Source: Oscheius dolichura
Lineage: Eukaryota; Nematoda; Chromadorea; Rhabditida; Rhabditidae
Assembly: GCA_932521035.1 (NCBI GenBank)
Contig: OW051495.1
Span: forward strand, 1,798,001 to 1,862,000
Direction: 5' to 3'
Length of the DNA stretch: 64,000 bases
The notes under the pieces were generated by a model, which saw only the letters and a program-made list of their open reading frames with translations, did no database searches and had not been told where the DNA came from. Positions 49,501 to 60,641 of this stretch are shown piece after piece. The stretch's first letter is position 1, and the number at the start of each line of letters is the position of its first letter. The translations under genes were made by a program, and so were the position numbers.

Positions 49501-52500
49501 ATAAAACATTATAAATGAAAAAAAAATATGTATAAAAAAGATTTTGGTAATAGCTACAATATCCACCGGCGTCGGCGCGCCTAATTTCAAAACCGATGTT
49601 CTTCTGGCCACCCCTAGTTTTGTACCAAACCGAATATACGTCCAACTGCATCAATCGTTCGGCTTCGATTTTATGGGTTCCATGGAAAATAAAAAAGAGG
49701 AAAAATATGATGTCTATAATTCGGTCACTTCAGGGATTGAGCCTTTTGAAGTAGTTTTTTGGCGTTGTGCCTACCGACTGCCTCCACTTAATTGGGAAAT
49801 TCTGACCGATGGCTGGTATTTTCGCGAAATTGATTGGATGGGATTTTTTTCACTGAAAGAATGACCAGGATCCAATTATTACGAGAGCAATTTGGCTTGT
49901 GTTTTTATAGTTTTTGTAAAAAATACAGACGGGTAATCACCATTCTGAATAACTCCGTTCTTCATTTTATTGGGCTCCCTATTTTTTCCAGTAACCTCCA
50001 GTCCAAAAAGTGGTGGATAAGGTCAAAATGTCTGGAACACCTGTTAGAAATAGACACACCAGTATTCCGTTCGCTGGAAAACTTTAGCCCAGATCAGCGG
50101 CTGATTCATATAATTTATTTCATTGGTATTCGAAACCCAACATCCGAGCAATTGTTCTTCTTCTACTTTATTTGTTCCTTGAAAGATATTCGATAAGGGG
50201 AAAGTCATTTTTACAATGTAATGAAATCTCAATTTTCTGGTTAGTTTTTTGAATAAAATCAGAACTACTTTCTTCTTCGTTTTGCCGTTTTTATAGAGCA
50301 TAAAATATGATGTTTGCTAGAAACTCACTACAGCTATCATATTGCACAGCATTTATCGCCTTTCTGGTATCTAAAAAATCAGATATTTTCCGTTTTCAGG
50401 CCCTGGAAAAAGCGGTGGAGTTGATGGGATCGAGGAATGTCTCAATACCGACACTAATTCTCGTCGTCACGGACGGAAGGTGGGCTTTTCCCTTCGAAAA
50501 ATAAAGAGAAACACAAAATTACAGATCTGCTGTGGATCCAAAGCCAGCCGGATTGAAGCTGCAACAACAGTCGAACACTTGGGTCTTCGCAGCAGCCACG
50601 GGAGACCCGGAAAAAGTTGACAAGTCAGTTTGAATGAGGAGAAATGGGGGAAGATGTAATATAAAACATACAATCCTCAACAATTGTGGAGAAGCCTAAT
50701 AAGAAGTCAGGAAAACAGAATAATATGAGTAATTTGGTGTCATTTTTTTTGTGAACTTTTGAAGTATTGAGCCGATTTTTTCGAAGGCTTACCTTCCGCC
50801 GCTTCTATTTCTTTTTAAGGGAAGAGCTCTGGGAGATTTGTATTTTTTTAAATATTGAAAGAAGACGTATATAAATGTAAATTGACAAAGTTTTGAGGAG
50901 ATTTTTAAGAATTTTGTAAAACTTGTTGTGCTTCGCGCGACGCGCGATAAAAGAAATGCAATTCAAAACGGTAGTTAATCGTTATGGCGTTCCCACAAAC
51001 ATGCGGGTATTTTACCCGTATGTTCGTGGGAACGCTATTCGTGTTCACTCGTGAGATTTTTGCTTTTTTTCATTTTTCTTTTTTTATTAATGTAGCTAGT
51101 GGGATGCTCTAAATTTGCAAAAGATGAGAAAAAAATTTCAGTGGAAGCATGATTTGTAAATTTCGATAACGTGAGCAAAAAAATGCGATTACGCAATTAC
51201 GACTTGGAAGCCATACGTTCAACGGCTGTATAACAAAAATTCGAATCTATAAGCAAACTCTACGGAACAGCGAGAATCAATAAGTTTGTACCATTTTGAG
51301 AGGCTTTTGGAGGTGTTCAGTTGGCTTCGTTTAGTCAAAAAATCATTTAGCAGAGAAAAAAAACATGTAGAATTTTCCTCTTGTCCGACTTTTGACATCT
51401 TTTGAAATGATAACGCCTAGCATGCAATAAAACTGAAAATGTCGCTTGAAGCTGATTATAGACTTGTCTTGAAACACAGTAAATACTACAGTTTTATTGA
51501 CATCTATAACACAGCTACAATGGTTTCTTCTTTCACCAAATGGATATAAAGCGCTCGTGAAACCAGATTTGATGAATAAATCACTCGTGAATCTAACTTT
51601 TTCTGCTATACCGAATGGCATTATGATAGAAGATCTCCTGTTATAAAGAGGCATTATGATAGAAGATCTCCTGTTCCACAATAGAAACACCTTCAGAAAA
51701 GAGTTGTTGGACATCACCGGCAACATCAATCACATTGTTCTTCATCGAGGAAGAGACCTGGCCACGGATATTACCAGGAGATTGTTGAGACAGGCACAGG
51801 AAAAGTGTCGGACGACAACGACGACGACCACAACCACGACAACCACCACAACCACAACGACGACCACTACTAATCCCATCACTGGTTAGTTTCAATGAGG
51901 GGGCATATAGGGGCATTTCTAGTGGAACAGTTATTCTGTGGGCTACAAAGAATTACAGTATTTTTCTGTTCAAATTTGATATTTGCTAGGGGGCATACAT
52001 GGGTAAACGCCCGGGCGCGCCATGTTACGTAACATATTGTCTATCAAAGTTTGTGAGGCTACAGCTTTTTTGTCGGGTCGGTTGAGATGTGACTAGGTTT
52101 ACTAGAATCGCGTTGACGTGTTCTCCAACGAGGTCTTTGAATTTTTGAAATCGACCGGGAAATGACCGAGATACGGACACAAAGACCCGACACTCCCCAA
52201 AAAAGCGCCCGAAATTGGGCATTTTGCCAAAGGATGGAGAAGAAAAAGCGTAGATAACTTTATTGGTCTCTTTGAAAAATGAAGAACAAAGATGGTAAGT
52301 AGTGATGAGATAGGCACCATTATAATGTAGCTGGCATAATTCGCACTAAATATCTCCTTTGTATTACCTAAAAAAAATGGGATTTCCCTCATTTCATGCC
52401 GCAGCGACTCGTAAATAACCCTAAACCCGAGGAACCTGAATAATCTACAGTTTATATTGACGTTATTCGTCCTGGGAAAGGCGTATGAGGCCAAAGAGTC

Positions 52501-55500
52501 CTCTTTGAAGTTTTTATGTAGATGGAATGAAAAACAAAGGATAATTTCGGCCCAGAAGAACAATAGAAGGCGTGAACGGGAGATTCGGGGAATATTTCGC
52601 TTATGAGGCGTTTTTCTTCTCCATATTGAGAGTTCCGTGATCAATGTGAAAAATTGGGTAATTATCCCGACCGTAGCTGAATTACTTGGACTGCTACTCC
52701 CTTCTTGAATACCTCATAAAACATAACTTTCCCCTGATTTCAGGTTGCGAGTTGGACCTCGTCCTGGTGTTGGACTTTTCCACCACAACGGATCCCATCT
52801 ACCGGTTCTATAAAGAAATGGCAGAGCGGCTGGTCAACGCCCTGAAAGTCGGTCCTCACTATACCCAGGTACTCTTTTTCCTCTATTTCAATTGAAAACT
52901 AAAATATCTTTTCAGGTCGCGTTGATTTCCTTCAGTACTGTGGGACGGACAAGGGTTCGCTTCAACTTGAAGAAATTTAAGGATGCGAGCGAAGTGATAA
53001 AGGCCATTAGAGAGCAAAAGAGTACTGGAGGAACGACGGCACTCGGTGAGTCGGATTTTTACAACCTTAGACTGCTACACATCGAATAAGAGAAAGAAGC
53101 TGGGATATAAATAATTAGTATAACAGTGAGACATTCAAAAACTCGAATAATTCGGCTAAATATGTAAGTAGAGAGAATTTCTTGAACTTTTCTACCGTTT
53201 CATCGCTCTCTTTTATTCCCGTGGGGCCCAGATAAATTAGTGGAACAGAGGGGGACAGACCCAGGGAGGAAAAGAAACGATATTCAGTCAATTTTGAGTA
53301 TTTTTCATCAATTCTGTTGTCAATTTAGTGAGAAATTTGTGGTTTCACTGGTTTCTTATAAGGACAACTGTTCATTTCTTTTTGTCTGTTGTTGATTGTG
53401 ATCCCACAAATAACCTTTTCTGGGGTTTTAACCTGCTGAAGTCGCTGTTTTTTAGTAGTGTCTAGAACTAGAATTTGTAGCCACGTTATAGTGGAGGACA
53501 GCCAGTAATTCAATAATTTATCCATTTATCGAAACACTTTCTATGTTCCACCCATGAAATTTCCACCTCTTGATGACAAAACTCCCTGAAATGTGAATTG
53601 CGTATTCCCGCGAAGTTGCCTCACTGCTTTTATACCATACGGGCTCATTATCTATTTCCATTGAAACATCTTGTGAAATTTCGGGAAGTTCCGAGTTCCA
53701 GTCAGGCCAGAATTTCCATTTTGAGCTAGAAAAAATCTACCTTCTGCCATGAGAATTGTCTTGGATCCTTTAGAGAATTTCGGTCTATAAGTGTTTCCCA
53801 GGAATGAACTTTTGAGCTAAACTTGGATTGGAGATCCTTCGAGTTTTTCTAATTCTAAATGTAGCCTGTCTATTTCTTATAGAATTGAGAGCATTTCCTA
53901 GTACTCTTTCCCTTGTTTGTGTCTCTCTCACAGTCCCTTCCCTTCCCCTTTCCCACCCAATCCAACTGTCCTACCCACAATGGCACCACAGTACCCGAAC
54001 GAAGTAGATATAATGTGGAGTATTTGATATTTTGTTGTGGCCGTGTTTGTGTGACCCGGCCAGCTGACCAAAAGAGTCGCGCCGTGCCGGCGCCGCTGGC
54101 CGAGACATGGCAAACCTGTTGCCGCTGGGAAAAGCGGCAGTTCCCCTAACTGATAGCACATATCAGTCACTTTGTTTTTAGACAGGGGTCATCAATCAGG
54201 AGGACTGAAAAGGGGCGACGAGAAAAAAAATGACAAGACTTTCTACTATTTTTGATGGGGGTTGATTTTTGTTTTATTGACAAGATAAATTCAATGCCTT
54301 GGATAATTAAGCAAGAATAAATTGGCTGAATAAAACCTAAAGGAACAGTCTGGTCGGGGGTAAAGTTACGGTAGTACGTAGCGCGCGCTGCGTATTTTTT
54401 GATATTTAGTGATCCGGCTTCAAATTTCAATTTCTTTTATGTGACTCTTTTCACATATTTTTTTGATTGTAATGTATTCCACTGGCTACCAATAGAGTAA
54501 TTAGCAAGAAAATTGGTCGAAAACATGTGAAAGTAACGAAAATAACGCAGTGAAATTCAAACGCAGTTTGAGCGGGAGCTGTCGACACTTTTTCCCCCGA
54601 CCAGACTGTTTCTTTAATAAAGCTTGATTTACCATTTTTGCTGAGGTTTTCGGAGGCTGCGTTTCATTCAATTGGGGATAAACTATTGCTTTGCTAGACT
54701 AACTGAACAAGAAGATATAAGAAAGGAAAAATAGTGAGGGGAAAACATTAAAAAAAAAGAATAAAATCCTTGAAGGATGAGGGATAACCCACTTTTTAGA
54801 AGCTGGAATTCTTAGAGCTCTTGTTCGGATAGAAAATTTCATGTTCTTCAATTTTTCGGGCATATATTTTGATAAATTTATTACAATCACACCCGAAAGT
54901 CTCCGCAGTGAAGTTGATAACTAAACGGAGAATAGATAGCATCCGTAAAACTGAAAAAAAGAACCAAAATTGCCCACTTCGAACTTTTGAAAATCGCTCT
55001 TTGTGAAATTGGAAGTAAAAGGATCGTTGGAGCGTTCCATTGAATTGGAAGAAATAACAAATAGGCTGAATAATACATAAAAAATTGGAAAACTCCTGTT
55101 CCCCAGTTAAAATTTCCATTTTCAGGCGCTGGAATCCATGAAGCTCTGACCCAGACAGAGAAGAAAGAAGGCGCGAGGCCGGGAATTGCTACAAGGGTGA
55201 GTTTCCCCAATTTTAGAGCAAAAAAAGTACGAAATCTGTTTAGGTAATGGTTGTATTTACTGATGGTTGGGTGAATAAAGGACCAGATCCAGAACAAATG
55301 GCCAGGGAAGCTCAAGGGCAGGAATTTGAGATCTTTTCCGTCTCTTATAATGTGAGTTTTTGGGTTTGTGAGAAAAGAAAAAAATGTTCCGAGGGTCCTT
55401 TTTAGACCTAATTTATGAATTCTGCTTCCGTGCTAAAAATAGTCTATTTTGCTCCCAGCAGCGATCAAAAGTCTAGCCATTGCCTGGTATCAATTTAGAG

Positions 55501-55749
55501 AGTAGTCGGGTGGAGAAAAAGAAAAGAGAGAACCGGTCCGTCATTACCACCACCCATTGTTTCCCCTACATAGTTAGAGAGAACTCACCCCGTCACCGTT
55601 ATCACTTTCAGGGAAAAGTAGAGAACGCGGTGAAGCCAAATTTACCAACTCTGGAATCAGTGGTCAAGGACAGTTCACACCAGTACAATGAGAGCAACTT
55701 CGACCAGCTGATACAGCGAGTCCGACAGAGAAATGCTCCCTGTATGTGA
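46542..55749 (+). CDS. secreted protein with two von Willebrand factor A domains
   Basis: 429 residues, 11 exons, phases consistent: 46542-46574, 46616-46707, 48990-49215, 50400-50479, 50525-50623, 51697-51884, 52744-52868, 52916-53045, 55126-55196, 55244-55351, 55612-55749. A signal peptide is clear (MLSLLHPLLLLVAAW). VWA1 (about 30-200): CELNVLIVLD, metal-site DRSDS (DxSxS), GGTTNT and VVTDGR. VWA2 (about 245-429): CELDLVLVLD, DFSTT, GGTTAL and VVFTDGW. Each domain is bracketed by Cys (CEL..EKC and CEL..APC), suggesting a closing disulfide. A 20-Thr linker between them is encoded by mixed ACN codons and is probably heavily O-glycosylated. VWA proteins of this kind act in extracellular adhesion or matrix. 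An in-frame upstream ATG at 46377 would give a basic leader, so 46542 was chosen for the signal peptide. Confidence 0.85.
46980..47410 (+). repeat. three diverged direct repeats in intron 2 of the VWA gene
   Basis: AATGTTTCGGTCAGGTTATAG (about 46,989), GAATGTTCCATCTCGTCTAT (47,240) and GAATGTTTGGACCAGGTTAT (47,380), each with a TATA-like end. Further single bipartite motifs follow in the same intron at 47663-47683, 47935-47955 and 48007-48028. Confidence 0.6.
47935..47955 (+). promoter_or_regulatory. bipartite motif AGTTTCA-N8-TTATAAATG
   Basis: In intron 2 of the VWA gene, with similar single copies at 47663-47683 and 48007-48028 in the same orientation. Confidence 0.35.
49544..49864 (+). 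other. 106-codon open frame nested in intron 3 of the VWA gene
   Basis: An uninterrupted frame with protein-like composition (Trp, Tyr, Phe and charged residues; for example RCAYRLPPLNWEILTDGWYF), in the same orientation as the host gene. A TTTGTTTAG acceptor lies about 50 nt upstream. The frame closes with TGA, and another frame continues open to 50,196. Could be a nested gene, a skipped exon or chance. No family recognised. Confidence 0.3.
50987..51035. repeat. near-perfect 23-bp inverted repeat (hairpin)
   Basis: Arms 50987-51009 and 51013-51035 pair with two mismatches around a TTT loop; the stem ends in GCGTTCCCAC / GTGGGAACGC. It lies in intron 5 of the VWA gene. It is not followed by a T-run terminator and is not inside a longer inverted repeat. 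Confidence 0.85.
51542..51564 (-). promoter_or_regulatory. bipartite motif GGTTTCA-N7-TTTATATCC
   Basis: In intron 5 of the VWA gene. The TATA part is shared with a plus-strand TTTCACC copy that overlaps it, so the site is nearly palindromic. Confidence 0.3.
51994..52228 (+). repeat. dispersed repeat family R1, copy b
   Basis: About 235 bp matching 63,025-63,290 closely: ACATGGG..AAACGCCCGGGCGCGCC start, GTTACGTAACATAT, GTTTGTGAGGCTACAG, TTTTTGTCGGGTCGGTTGAG, ACGTGTTCTCCAAC and a GGGCATTTTGCC end. It lies in the intron between the Thr linker and VWA2. No terminal inverted repeats or coding frame were recognised. Confidence 0.9.
53198..53219 (+). promoter_or_regulatory. bipartite GTTTCA/TATA-like motif
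   Basis: CGTTTCA, 8 nt, TTTTATTCCC in intron 8 of the VWA gene. Flanking sequence is not obviously repeated, so this copy is not explained by a local duplication. Confidence 0.35.
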
Positions 55750-56040
55750 AAAATTATGAGGAAACGCTTGACGACACGTGTACATATGTAGATATTCGCC
55801 TTTCTTTCTCTCATATGATGTACCTCAATCCCTATGTATCCTTTCTCATTGTATTTTTGACATTTTTGAATAAATCTCATCGGCAAGATGCATTTCTTAG
55901 ATTTCCTAGAAAATCTTCAAGTAGAAGACAAATTTGGAAACTAACCTTCGTAATTTTTTATGACAAAAATACAATCATTAGATGATTTAACTTGTAAAAA
56001 ACGTATAACAACAAAAATGTAACATGAAAACATAACAAAC

Positions 56041-57383
56041 CTATAAATCTACATCGAAAGGTTGTTCTTCAATATCAGGCATCTCTTCTTCGATATCAGC
56101 TGCTTCTGTTTTTACTGTAACAAATAACTGGCTACCAATTACGTCGTAAATAAATGTTACCCTAAAAATATCTATCAATTGTTGGTAACACAGAGGCTTG
56201 CCTATGTTGAGGTAAAATTAAAACCATGCCGTGCTCTTCGTTTAGTGATGTTCTTCCTGTGATATATTCCAACCAACCCTAAAAATAGATTTATACAGCA
56301 TCGAAAAACTTAATTTACAAAAACAAAAGGTCCAATTTTATCGTCATAATCGCTGAGCTCCAAGACCAATGTTACTTCTTTATATTCGGTACATTTCAGA
56401 AGTGGCACAAGTAATTGCTGAAAGAGAACATTATGCTTGTAATTTATAGAAAACGACCTACCTTCACTAATAAGCAGGTGCTAGAAGGCATGGAATAATG
56501 TTTATCAGAGCACTCAATAATTAATGTTTCGCCAGTAAAGCTGGAAATTTTTGCAGCTTCGCTAAGCGGTATCTTCTGTAAGACGACATCACGAGCTCCG
56601 AAAGCCAACAGAAGTGGAAGCAGTTTACTGAAAATACCAAGAAATCGTATAAATTTACAGATAAACTGCTTACTTTAGCTGGTGATTAATATGGCGTGAA
56701 CAGTACTTGAAGTTTATAATCACTGGGACATTTGGCAGTCCACCAATAAATGTTGTATCTTTAGCTTTGCCAATGATCGTTCCCATTAATATTGGCATCC
56801 ATTGTGCAAACACTGCAAGAATAATAAATCAAAACAAAAATTCTTACGATCACTGAGATTACTACGTTCTGGACATTGAAAGGCTAATATAATTTTCACT
56901 ACTGTGTATTTGTTGCAAAAACTAATAACCTGTGATAAATTCTCTCCTTCAACCAGTAATATAGTTTGCTGAAAATCCTCAATATTATTAAATTTAGCAA
57001 AAGTTACGCTATTGTGCGTAACAGCAAGACGATAAATTGTTTCAAGATTATTTTCTACATCCAAATTTACCAAAATACTCTGCAATTATTGAAAATGTTA
57101 CTAGCAGCACGAAATTGATTAACCACAACAATGTCAACCTTCTTCTTTCGCTGTTCTAGTAGGAAAACTTGAGCAAGAAATTCCCTGAAAGAGAAAAGTT
57201 ATTATCTATAATTTTCAGCTGCTAAATAAATATGCATTTTGTTTAGAGAGAATACTGAGCCTCGACTGCAGAAAGCAAAAATACTAACTTGCTCAACATG
57301 GAAAGAATTCGTCTCTCTCGGCCATGTAGATTTTCACAGATCAATTGAAATGGTTGCCGGTCTAGTAAATCTCTTAAGCTCAT
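56041..57383 (-). CDS. possible F-box protein, 324 aa
   Basis: Exons: 57383-57289, 57184-57139, 57079-56848, 56812-56674, 56627-56462, 56417-56319, 56278-56202, 56161-56041; all phases agree. The first about 45 residues (DRQPFQLICENLHGRERRIL, then SMLSKEFLAQVF) follow the F-box spacing of hydrophobic and basic residues. The rest is a beta/Leu-rich region without recognised repeats, ending in an acidic tail (EAADIEEEMPDIEEQPF). If F-box, it would be a substrate receptor of an SCF ubiquitin ligase. The ATG follows TATTTTCAG by one base. The last intron (56201-56162) starts with GC instead of GT (CATAG then GCAAGC), and phase confirms it. Gene model confident, family tentative. Confidence 0.75.
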
Positions 57384-58078
57384 TCTGAAAATAAGAAATT
57401 GTACAGAGACTGCCGATAATAAACAAAGAGATGGAAGTGACAAGTAAATGAAGGTTACGTAATCATTCATTTGTAATAAAGTTTCAGATAATCGTTGTTA
57501 CTCATTTGTGTTGTTCTATTTCTATATTTTTATTTTCAACACAAGTAATACAATAAGAACAAGGTTAAGACATACATTAGAAGAGCAAATCGTTTGAAAG
57601 CAAAAGAAACACGACAAATGCTCACATTTTCCGCTTTGCACTTTGCAGCACCTCCCAAAAATCTACTGATAGTTGTTACTCGTTTCTGTTGTTCTATTTC
57701 TACTTCTGTATGTCACTAGAAGTAATACACAAAGGATAACATGAAGAAGAAACACAAATTGGAAGAGCAAGCGGGTTGTGGCTAAAAACGCAAAAATTGC
57801 TCAAATTTTCGCAAACATCAAAGGACTCAAACTGAGTCTCGTAGCGATGGCCGATATTCAGCGTTACAGATTTTCGATTTTCTTCTTTTTCCTTTCCAGC
57901 CTTTCTTGCATTTTTCTAACTCTTCCAGCTGTTTCTGCCAGTTTCCAACTGTTTTGCTGTATTTAGAAGTTCGGCAACATGTTGTCAGTAATGATTTTTG
58001 CCAAACAATTGTGGTCTCTCATATTCTTCAAGTCTTATGCGTGCATATTTTATTCACCGTTATTTTTTCAGGTAGAAT
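57384..58078. promoter_or_regulatory. divergent intergenic region (F-box-like gene / eIF5A)
   Basis: 695 bp between outward-facing genes, so it should contain both promoters. It contains a diverged direct repeat: GTTGTTACTC near 57,495 and 57,673, each followed by GTTGTTCTATTTCTA. Ends in TTATTTTTTCAG (58071), an acceptor 7 nt before the eIF5A ATG. Confidence 0.55.
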
Positions 58079-58704
58079 ATGGCCGAACACGAGGAGGATG
58101 AGCAATTTGCTTCAGCCGAGTCAGGAGCTGCCGCCACTTATCCCAAGCAGTGTTCAGCTCTTCGGAAGGGAGAACACGTCATGATCAAGGGACGCCCATG
58201 CAAGGTTTGTTTTCATTTTATTTTGTGGTAATGTGTTTTTATTTTAGATTGTTGAGATGTCCACATCAAAGACTGGCAAGCATGGGCATGCTAAAGTCCA
58301 CCTCATCGCCATTGACATCTTCACTAACAAGAAGCTTGAAGACATCTGTCCTTCAACGCACAATATGGATGTACCAATAGTCAAACGCGTCGACTATATA
58401 GTACGTTCTTATCATTAGCCTTTTATCAAATCTTGCATTTTTAGCTCATGGCTATCGAAGACGATTTCTGCAGTCTTATGAATCCCGATACGTTTGATCA
58501 AAAGGATGATCTGAAAGCCCCCGAAGGAGAACTAGGAACACAGATTCGTGAAGCCTACGAGAAGGCCAGCGCTGACGGATGCGATGTTTTGGTTAGTCCA
58601 GTTTTCAATTGGAAATCATTAATAATCTTCTTCAGGTAAACGTAGTATCAGCCTGCGGCGAAGAAAGCGTACTTGGTTTCAAGATGAGCACGAAGAATTC
58701 ATAA
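58079..58704 (+). CDS. eIF5A: translation factor eIF5A
   Basis: A 164-residue factor that promotes peptide-bond formation at difficult sequences and aids termination. It needs hypusine on one lysine. Exons: 58079-58204, 58248-58400, 58445-58591, 58636-58704; phases agree and introns are 43-44 nt. The hypusination loop [14 protein letters not shown] is complete, with the modified lysine at residue 53 (the Lys before HG). [16 protein letters not shown] and a C-terminal OB-fold end ([12 protein letters not shown]) complete the family pattern. Length is close to the usual 155-161. A TTTTTTCAG acceptor just upstream suits spliced-leader addition. Overlapping AATAAA signals follow the stop directly. 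Confidence 0.98.
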
Positions 58705-58764
58705 ATAAATTCAGTTGTTCATAAGATAAAATTTATTTTAAAATAAATTCATAGATTTTTCTCA

Positions 58765-59456
58765 CTAATCCCACAGGATGTTTTCCCTAGATAGTTTGGG
58801 AATGCCGTTGAACTTAGCGGCCTCCCAAGCCATAAACAGCCCATACAGACCCAAGTTTTCTTTCTCTCCAGAGGATAGGTGGTAATGGCTGTGACCATTT
58901 TCAACATTGGCTAGTTCGAGCAATCCAACACTATTAATCATACATTCCTCCAGAGCAAAGGTCAAATTATTCGAAGAAAATAAGTTCATCTGGCTCATAC
59001 CCAGGGCGCCAAGTCTCCAAATAGTTTCGATACTTCCTAGTTTAAGGTCATGTCGAAATAGAAACTCGGGGTGTTTCTTGACGATTGCTTCTTTTGCATG
59101 AAAATACATTCTTTTCTAAAACAAATTGAACAGTTAGTTAAAATTGAGTACTTACCCGGCTCCCTTTTCCTATGTACATAATGGATTGGACAAAGTCTTT
59201 GAATGATGAGTTTTCATTTATCCCAGCCGAATTAAAATAAACGTAGTTGTAAGCGACACGGCGAAATGTCCTTCAACTTCTTCTTTCAGCTGTGAGATCT
59301 AGGCGTTTCAGCCTTTCAAAAACGTCATAGAAAAAAAATCATAGAACTCAATATTGGGAAGGAACTAAAAAATAAGGATAGAACAGTTCAAATTTCGGCT
59401 TACGTTTCCCAGCAGGCCAAAGTGCATGGTTTTGTTTCCAAAGCAGGCTCTGAACT
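58765..59456 (-). CDS. ANKLE1/LEM-3-like GIY-YIG endonuclease domain (N-terminus unresolved)
   Basis: Supported exons: 59456-59404, 59364-59324, 59270-59156, 59115-58765, phases consistent. The GIY-YIG core is complete: NYVYFN (GIY strand), QSIMYIGKGSRKRMYFH (YIG strand with the following basic residues), and EECMINSVGLLELANVENGH, which carries the helix Glu and the late Asn-Gly-His of ANKLE1. These enzymes cut branched or bridged DNA; LEM-3 acts on chromatin bridges at the midbody in C. elegans. Upstream, GNKTMHFGLLGN could be a degenerate ankyrin repeat, but no LEM domain and no start codon could be placed. One acceptor (TTGAAG) is atypical. The protein seen here is much shorter than ANKLE1 (about 600 aa). 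It is convergent with eIF5A, 60 bp apart. Confidence 0.65.
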
Positions 59457-60022
59457 CTTTTATATTTATAATAACATTTAGCAACAGTACATTTAGATGT
59501 ACCTGAGCATGCCGAGGGTGGCTCAACTCAAAGCAAAGCAACCAGGGCACAGAGGAGGGGCTTGAATGGGAAGATTTGCCATAACTTTCTAAAAGTAGCA
59601 GTAACGTTTACAAGATAACTTTTGTTAATAACAGCGATGATAACAAAACAGTAAAAATAGAAATCTAATTTCACCTCTTGAACGTCGCCCAAACCTTCTT
59701 TCGCCCTGAATTTCGGCGAAACCGCGGAATTGTTGTTTCAAATACGCTTTGAAATCATCGAACCTCTATTATTTTCATTTGAAACATTATTTTATCAATA
59801 GGGAAGTGTTCGATCGAGGGTCGACCGTTGGGTAATTCGTTCATTCTCACTTCAGTTGGAGGACAGCTAGGTCGCACCTGTTTCAGCTTTGTTTTCTCTG
59901 TAAATTAAAAAATAAAATAAAATAACGTTCTCCCGTCTCCTTCCCTGCCCTCCCCCTCCCCCTCCCAAATTATGACCTTTTTCTAAAGACTTGTGACGCC
60001 ACCTAATAAGTAGAGCCGTAAT
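59457..60022. other. region between the GIY-YIG gene and paralog A
   Basis: AT-rich, with a pyrimidine-rich CCCTCCCCC tract near 59,946-59,966. Upstream exons of the GIY-YIG gene may lie here; a frame from 59550 (MPWLLCF) is one candidate, but its phase does not fit the next exon. Nothing else is supportable. Confidence 0.35.
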
Positions 60023-60641
60023 CTAATAGGTGAAGGATATTTTATTTATACTGCCGCATTTCCCAACCACAAATTCCATCACTTGGAATTTGATAATACG
60101 GATCAGTATATATATACGGACCATAAATTGGATTCTGTCCTTCCAGAAATACACAGAAACGACCAGCGTATCCTTCATCTTTTTTGGTTTCATCTTTTTG
60201 ATAGCCTCTTTCCAGGAATCGTAACATATCGGCTTCCAGTTCCATCCACCAAATTCTTCAGCTTTTTTAGAATAACGTGACAACAAATTGCTCTCGAGGT
60301 CATCATACGCTTCTTCAACACGGACCGCAAGCAGACCTTTGCGACCACCCCCACTTGTCAAGAGAACATTTCCTGTGGCTATCCACTGAAATTAGGCAGA
60401 AGGATTACTTCAATGACATGTGGATCACCTTTTCGCCACAGCTCAATGTCTTGGTCTGGGTTGTACTAGAACATTTAATTTCCTGTTGACTGTATCGCGT
60501 TTCTCGTAGCAAATGAGAAAGAAGCAGCCGGCCAGCCTCGTCGTTTCTTGGCTGACCAATTAGCGGAAGTAGAACGCCTACAGCAAAGAGAATACTCCTC
60601 ACTTGAACATGTGCGGCCGTCAGTTCGTCCGTATAGAACAG
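60023..60641 (-). pseudogene. paralog A of a tandem gene pair: frameshifted, 5' exon missing
   Basis: Two exons (60641-60429 and 60385-60023) correspond to the last two exons of paralog B. The first has the same 71-codon length (LFYTDELTAAHVQVR.. to CSSTTQTKTLSCGEK). In the last, WIATGNVLLTS..EFGGWNWKP..VSVYFW aligns well, then an 8-bp excess in a TATATATA run shifts the frame. The original ending (TDPYYQIPSDGICGW) is still readable in another frame. No counterpart of B's 56-codon upstream exon was found in the expected interval. It could still be expressed as a shorter protein with an altered tail. Family unknown. Confidence 0.6.

Noticed and set aside
49711-51034. microRNA precursor at the 50,987-51,035 hairpin
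   Set aside because: A stem of 23 bp with a 3-nt loop is too short for a typical precursor.
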